A stretch of 9,596 nt of DNA from Candidatus Omnitrophota bacterium (GTDB lineage: Bacteria > Omnitrophota > Omnitrophia > Omnitrophales > Danuiimicrobiaceae): positions 1 through 9,596 of the forward strand of contig JACQQT010000023.1 in assembly GCA_016206815.1 (NCBI GenBank). The letters are read 5' to 3'. The translations under genes were made by a program, and so were the position numbers. Position 1 is the stretch's first letter; every line of letters starts with the position of its first letter. Shown here one piece after another: positions 6,130 to 9,596 of the stretch. The notes beneath the pieces were generated by a model. The model searched no databases, was not told the origin of the DNA, and was given only the letters and a program-made list of their open reading frames with translations.

Positions 6130-7839
6130 GTGACAACGGTTTGGGAATTGGCGCAAACTTCGGTACCAGGTACAACGGTGCCAGGTTCACAGAACTCGGC
6201 ACCGGCTGTACCTGGTACCGTTACTGCTTACACGGCATTGATGCAGAAGCTTCTTGCGTTGCGCGGGTTTCATCGGGACTCAGACATTCAGCAATTCCTT
6301 TTTCCTTCACTCGATCTACTTCACAATCCGCTCCTCATGAAAGGAATCAGCCGTTCGTCCAAGCGGATTCTTTCTGCGATCGAACGCGGCGAAGTGATTT
6401 TAATCCACGGCGATTACGATGTAGACGGAATTACCGGCACGGCGCTTTTGAGCCGTACCTTCAAAAAATTAAACGCGAACTTTTTCACCTTTCTTCCCGT
6501 CAGAAAGCGGGACGGTTATGGGGTCAGCCGGGAAGCGATCCGCTTGGCTGCGATGAGGAAGGCGTCGCTTTTTATCACCGTGGATTGCGGGATTACTGCT
6601 TTCGATGAGGCGCGCGAAGCCACGGAAGCCGGAATGGACGTGATCGTGATCGACCACCACCGGATTCATGGCGGTGAAATGCCCGCTGCATTCGAAGTGA
6701 TCAATCCATTGCAGGCTGATTGTACTTATCCTTTTAAAGAGCTTTCTGCCTGCGGACTGGCTTTCAAGCTGGCACAGGCACTCCTGGGCCCCGGCGCTTA
6801 TGAGTTGTTGGATTTAGTGGCATTATCTTGCGTATGCGATATCGCACCGCTCGTGGACGAAAATCGGATTTTGGTGACATTCGGTCTTGAAAAAATCGGA
6901 GCACGATCCCAAGTCGGGTTTAAAGCTTTGTGTGAATCAGCCGGTTTAAGGCGGCGCAAACTATCGGCGACGGATCTTGGGTTCATTTTAGGTCCGCGAA
7001 TCAATGCTTCCGGCAGAATGAGTTCGCCGGATACGGCGCTCGCACTTTTGACGACAAACGATTCTGCCGAAGCGGAAACGTTAGCGCAAGCGCTTGAAGG
7101 GGAAAACAAAGCGCGCCAGCAGGAAGACCGGCGGCTTCTGAAACAAGCGCTTCAAGCGGTGGAGCAGGAAATTAATTTTGCCAGAGATCGGGTGATTGTC
7201 GTGGCCGGAGAAGGGTGGCATGAGGGTGTGATCGGCATTGTGGCGCAGCGGTTGGTTGAGTATTTTAGGCGGCCTTCGGTGGTGATTGCTTTCGACGGAG
7301 AACGCGGCAAAGGTTCCGGCCGGTCGGTGAAAGGTTTCCATTTGTTCAAAGGGTTGGAGCATTGTCAGGATTTGCTGGAGGAGTTTGGCGGCCACGAATT
7401 GGCGGCAGGGCTTGCGATCCAACGCGGGAATTTCGAGGCCTTCCGAAAAAGGATCAATGAATTCGGAAAAACGGTTTCACCCGACGTTTTTTTGAAATCC
7501 ATCCGGATTGATTTGGAAATTTCACTTCAGGATCTTTCCGCGCAATTCTTAAGGGAGATTTCCCTGCTGGAACCGTTTGGAGCGGGCAATCCCAGGCCGG
7601 TTTTCTTAACGCATGGTGTCCGCACCAAGCGCAGGCCTGAGCGTTTGGGTTCCAACGGTTTCAAATGGTGGTTGGGGGATGAGGCGATGACGTTTGAAGC
7701 GGTTTGGCGCAGCCGCGGTTCTTCGGTTTCGTTTCCGGAATCAGAGCCTTATTCGATCGTTTACACCCCAACACTGAAGAGTTGGGAGGGAATCGACAGC
7801 GTGGTCTTGGAGATCAGAGATATAAAAACAGAGTGCTGA
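6130..7839 (+). CDS. recJ: Single-stranded-DNA-specific exonuclease RecJ, with N-terminal palindromic insert
   Basis: RecJ degrades single-stranded DNA 5' to 3' in recombination and mismatch or base-excision repair. The 569-residue product has the DHH motifs GDYDVDG (94-100), VDCGIT, DHH (175-177) and CDIAPLVDENR. A DHHA1 domain follows with GKGSGRSVKGFHL and FGGHELAAG (GGH at 420-422), then a C-terminal OB-like region (EPFGAGNPRPVF). The metal ligands are present. I use the GTG at 6130, six bases after secDF, because MTTVWELAQ resembles the Trp-containing RecJ start; a later ATG at 6241 would lose it. Residues 11-31 are encoded by a family A palindromic element (VPGTTVPGS...VPGT) placed between that start and MQKLLALRGF. 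If translation really began at 6241, the element would be a leader instead of coding, but no ribosome site supports that. Confidence 0.95.
   Translation: MTTVWELAQTSVPGTTVPGSQNSAPAVPGTVTAYTALMQKLLALRGFHRDSDIQQFLFPSLDLLHNPLLMKGISRSSKRILSAIERGEVILIHGDYDVDGITGTALLSRTFKKLNANFFTFLPVRKRDGYGVSREAIRLAAMRKASLFITVDCGITAFDEAREATEAGMDVIVIDHHRIHGGEMPAAFEVINPLQADCTYPFKELSACGLAFKLAQALLGPGAYELLDLVALSCVCDIAPLVDENRILVTFGLEKIGARSQVGFKALCESAGLRRRKLSATDLGFILGPRINASGRMSSPDTALALLTTNDSAEAETLAQALEGENKARQQEDRRLLKQALQAVEQEINFARDRVIVVAGEGWHEGVIGIVAQRLVEYFRRPSVVIAFDGERGKGSGRSVKGFHLFKGLEHCQDLLEEFGGHELAAGLAIQRGNFEAFRKRINEFGKTVSPDVFLKSIRIDLEISLQDLSAQFLREISLLEPFGAGNPRPVFLTHGVRTKRRPERLGSNGFKWWLGDEAMTFEAVWRSRGSSVSFPESEPYSIVYTPTLKSWEGIDSVVLEIRDIKTEC
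6161..6220 (+). repeat. Family A palindromic element, recJ copy (60 bp)
   Basis: This copy differs from queA copy 1 at only three of 60 bases: two in the loop, and C to T at 6196, which changes a G-C pair to G/T. The outer stems 6161-6174/6207-6220 are perfect. A6183 faces C6197, the same mismatch as in both queA copies. Identity continues into the next bases, TTAC. It is read in the same phase (S-VPGTTVPGS). Confidence 0.93.
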
Positions 7840-7845
7840 AAAATT

Positions 7846-7912
7846 ATGTCATTCCCGCGGAAGCGGGAATCCACGACAATGGATCCCCGATTAAAGCATT
7901 CGGGGATGACAT
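7846..7912. repeat. Two-hairpin palindromic repeat between convergent recJ and rpmB
   Basis: The 67-base element has ends ATGTCAT (7846-7852) and ATGACAT (7906-7912). It contains two hairpins: ATTCCCGC/GCGGGAAT (7851-7858/7863-7870, loop GGAA) and ATCCCCGA/TCGGGGAT (7883-7890/7900-7907). Repeats of the form GTCATTCCCGC...GCGGGAATCC...GGGGATGACA are common in many bacterial genomes, so this is a known style of small mobile palindrome. It fills almost the entire gap between the stops of recJ and rpmB. It may act as a transcription end or RNA-stabilising structure for both, though no T-run follows on either side. Confidence 0.85.
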
Positions 7913-7917
7913 TTTCG

Positions 7918-8148
7918 TTACGCGGCTTTTCTGATTTTGCCTGCTTGGATACATCCGGTGCAAACCAGGACTCTTCGAACGGTTCCCTTTTTGATCATGG
8001 CCCGAATGCGCTGGAGATTCGGCAAAAATCTTCTGCGCGTAATGCCGGTAATTTTTTTTCCGACGCCGCCCTCTTTCTTTGCCTTTCCCCGCCGCGCGAT
8101 AGAATTGCCGCTTAAGGGACGTTTTCCGCATACGTAACAAACTTTCAT
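7918..8148 (-). CDS. rpmB: 50S ribosomal protein L28
   Basis: A 76-residue basic protein with the L28 pattern MKVCYVCGKRPLSGNSIA, ITRRRFLPNLQRIR and a C-terminal VRRVLVCTGCI. It is the zinc-ribbon type: Cys4, Cys7, Cys63 and Cys66 form two CxxC pairs. It binds the large subunit near 23S rRNA and helps subunit joining. The start is supported by GGAGA (complement of 8154-8158) about five bases before the ATG and by a good promoter just upstream. It is transcribed alone, convergent to recJ, with the stop codon only five bases from the palindromic repeat. Confidence 0.96.
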   Translation of the reverse strand: MKVCYVCGKRPLSGNSIARRGKAKKEGGVGKKITGITRRRFLPNLQRIRAMIKKGTVRRVLVCTGCIQAGKIRKAA

Positions 8149-8172
8149 CAGAGTCTCCGTTTAAAAGGCGTT

Positions 8173-8200
8173 ATTATAGAGATCTATCAAAAAAAGACAA
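8173..8200 (-). promoter_or_regulatory. Sigma70-type promoter for rpmB
   Basis: Read on the - strand, TTGTCT (8195-8200) as -35 and a perfect TATAAT (8173-8178) as -10 are separated by 16 bp. Transcription would begin near 8166, leaving a leader of about 18 bases before the rpmB ATG. Confidence 0.75.
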
Positions 8201-8231
8201 CGCTTATTTCCGTTTTAAGGGGAAGAATTCC

Positions 8232-8260
8232 TTGAAATGGGTATAGGGGCATTATATACT
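8232..8260 (+). promoter_or_regulatory. Sigma70-type promoter for CBM48 gene and glgA
   Basis: TTGAAA (8232-8237) and TATACT (8255-8260) are spaced by exactly 17 bp, each five of six matches to consensus. Transcription would begin near 8267, about 35 bases before the CBM48 gene. The GGGAG at 8291-8295 is the ribosome site of that gene. The promoter faces away from the rpmB promoter, so the 8149-8301 gap is a divergent promoter region. Confidence 0.75.
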
Positions 8261-8301
8261 GTTTTTTCGCTGATTCAGATTCCTATCATCGGGAGAAGCC
8301 A

Positions 8302-8604
8302 ATGCCAAGAGAAAAAGCCTATAAGCCAAAATCCGGCAATCAGTTAAAGAAAGAAACGGTTTTTGAGTTTTATGCGCCTTTGGCGCAAAAGGTAGCGGTA
8401 GCGGGTACTTTTAATGATTGGGACATTGCTCAATACCTTTTGAAGAAGGGTGCCGAGGGACGCTGGAGTTTAAAAATCGAACTTAAACCGGGGCGTTATG
8501 AATACCGGTACCTGGTCGATGGCAGCTGGCAGAATGATCAACGGCCGGCGGTGTGCGTTCCGAACGCTTTTGGGACTTGGAATTGCGTGATCGAGGTCTC
8601 GTAA
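8302..8604 (+). CDS. Stand-alone glycogen-binding (CBM48/AMPK-beta-like) protein
   Basis: A 100-residue protein consisting almost only of one early-set (CBM48) beta-sandwich. It has FEFYAPLAQKVAVAGTFNDWD (about 21-41), GRWSLKIELKPGRYEYRYLVDGSWQND (about 53-79) and a closing NAFGTWNCVIEV. The Trp in FNDW, the YxYRYLVDG core and the W-x-N-D turn are typical of the glycogen-binding face of AMPK-beta and of isoamylase N-terminal domains. No catalytic domain, signal peptide or membrane segment is present, so it probably binds glucan in the cytoplasm. The basic N-terminus (residues 1-17) is extra. It sits nine bases before glgA behind one promoter, suggesting that it targets or regulates glycogen synthase. 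It has a good ribosome site (GGGAG, six bases before the ATG). Confidence 0.88.
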   Translation: MPREKAYKPKSGNQLKKETVFEFYAPLAQKVAVAGTFNDWDIAQYLLKKGAEGRWSLKIELKPGRYEYRYLVDGSWQNDQRPAVCVPNAFGTWNCVIEVS

Positions 8605-8613
8605 GGTTCTTCG

Positions 8614-9596
8614 ATGGAAGTGGTATTTGTCAGTTCTGAAATGGTTCCGTTTGCAACGACGGGCGGGTTGGGAGATGTCATCGGTTCTTTGCCTCGGGAA
8701 ATTGCAAAGCTGGGCCACCGCGTTTCTGTTTTTCTTCCCAAATATAAAAAGGTTACCCGTAAAAGTTTCGATTTAGAAACGATCGCCGAAAAAATTCATG
8801 TTCCGATTGGAACTGAAGCAGAAACGGCCAGCGTTTTGACGTGCCGATTTCACGAAGTCAAGGTCTTCTTCATCGCGCATTCGGAGTACTTTGAGCGGGA
8901 CGAGTTATACGGAACGCCGATGGGGGATTATCCGGACAATGACCGGCGATTCGCGTTCTTTCAGCGTGCCGTCATCGAGGCTTTAAAACGGCTTAAGGTA
9001 AAACCGGATGTGATTCACTGCCATGATTGGGAAACCGGTTTAATTCCGGTTTATTTGAAAACGTTGTATCGGGGAGATCCGTTTTTTAAGAAAACGAAGA
9101 CGGTTTTTACGATTCACAATTTAGCCTATCAAGGTAATTTTCCGCCGGATTCAGTTCCGATTACAGGGCTTTCGTGGGATGAGTTCCGGTTGGAGCGGCT
9201 TGAGTTCTACGGCAAAATCAGTTTTTTGAAAGGCGGTTTGGTTTACGCGGATGCGCTTACTACCGTCAGTCGGCGTTATGCCGAGGAAATTCAAACTCCG
9301 GATTTCGGATGCGGTTTGGATGCCGTTTTAGCCGGACGGAAAGAGGATTTGGTCGGCATTGTCAACGGAATTAATCCCGATGACTGGAATCCGGAAAACG
9401 ATCCTGATTTGACGGCCCATTTCAGTGCGCGGAATTTCGCCGGGAAGCGGGCTTGCAAAGAAACATTGCAAAAAGAGAATCACTTGACGGCGGATCCCGA
9501 GATTCCTCTCTTTGGATTTGTGGGACGGTTGGTGGATCAAAAAGGTTTGGATCTGTTGGTTCCGGCCGTTGAGGAAATGGCCAAAGCCAATTGGCA
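8614..9596 (+). CDS. glgA: Glycogen synthase GlgA (GT5), 3' end outside window
   Basis: The frame is open to the right edge: 327 codons plus two bases of a protein usually near 480 residues. It transfers glucose from an NDP-glucose to glycogen. Recognisable parts are FVSSEMVPFATTGGLGDV (5-22), DELYG, YPDNDRRFAFFQ, HCHDWETG (135-142), TIHNLAYQG, FYGKISFLKGGLVYADALTTVS, NGINPDDWNPENDPDL, and the start of the second Rossmann domain, GFVGRLVDQKGLDLL. The ribosome site AAGG (8603-8606) overlaps the CBM48 stop codon. Oddly, the residue before TGGL, normally the Lys of KxGGL that contacts the sugar nucleotide, is Thr15 (GCA-ACG-ACG-GGC). The C-terminal catalytic residues lie beyond the window. Confidence 0.95.
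   Translation, partial: MEVVFVSSEMVPFATTGGLGDVIGSLPREIAKLGHRVSVFLPKYKKVTRKSFDLETIAEKIHVPIGTEAETASVLTCRFHEVKVFFIAHSEYFERDELYGTPMGDYPDNDRRFAFFQRAVIEALKRLKVKPDVIHCHDWETGLIPVYLKTLYRGDPFFKKTKTVFTIHNLAYQGNFPPDSVPITGLSWDEFRLERLEFYGKISFLKGGLVYADALTTVSRRYAEEIQTPDFGCGLDAVLAGRKEDLVGIVNGINPDDWNPENDPDLTAHFSARNFAGKRACKETLQKENHLTADPEIPLFGFVGRLVDQKGLDLLVPAVEEMAKANW

Noticed and set aside
7844..8140. Open frames covering rpmB on both strands in other phases
   Set aside because: rpmB with its CxxC pairs, promoter and ribosome site explains this stretch; the others pass through the palindromic repeat and lack signals.
8506..8515. CGGTACCTGG in the CBM48 gene, resembling a family A end
   Set aside because: It is read in a different phase as RYLV, a conserved part of the CBM48 fold (YRYLVDG), and has no opposing GGTACCG arm, so it is native coding sequence.

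Overview
This is bacterial chromosomal DNA of roughly even G+C. Conserved housekeeping genes run on the + strand, and one ribosomal protein gene (rpmB) runs on the - strand. The layout is the widespread queA-tgt-yajC-secD/secF cluster, with secD and secF fused and recJ attached behind. A stand-alone glycogen-binding (CBM48) protein followed by glgA, together with the palindromic repeats, recalls uncultivated PVC-type bacteria such as Omnitrophota. That placement is a guess from gene style only; no marker in the window settles the phylum.

Layout: the 3' end of a SpoIID/LytB-domain gene (2-409); an intergenic stretch with a likely promoter; tRNA-Arg(CCG) (529-605); a compact multi-hairpin element (620-726); a LOG-family protein (752-1282); then the tight operon queA, tgt, yajC, secDF, recJ (1293-7839), with junctions from a 4-base overlap to 16 bases. 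A two-hairpin palindromic repeat (7846-7912) separates recJ from the convergent rpmB (7918-8148). Divergent promoters between rpmB and the next gene drive rpmB leftward and CBM48 protein-glgA rightward. glgA runs off the window end.

Functionally, queA and tgt make the queuosine modification of tRNA, yajC and secDF assist Sec protein export, recJ is a 5'-3' single-strand exonuclease for recombination and repair, rpmB encodes ribosomal protein L28, and glgA extends glycogen-type glucan that the CBM48 protein probably binds.

The striking feature is that at least two families of palindromic elements lie inside essential or near-essential coding sequences without breaking them. Family A (ends CGGTACC/GGTACCG) occurs twice in queA, once in recJ and as a 15-bp minimal form in tgt. 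All four copies are read in the same phase (TCG-GTA-CC...), and their lengths are 60, 75, 60 and 15 bp, all multiples of three. The three long copies share the same orientation and the same internal A/C mismatch. One copy has a changed outer stem with matching changes on both arms. Removing the two copies from QueA brings it back to a usual family length (344 residues). Family B, a terminator-like GGGGACAG palindrome, sits in the first codons of tgt. This resembles in principle the protein-coding palindromic elements known from Rickettsia, but in an unrelated sequence family.
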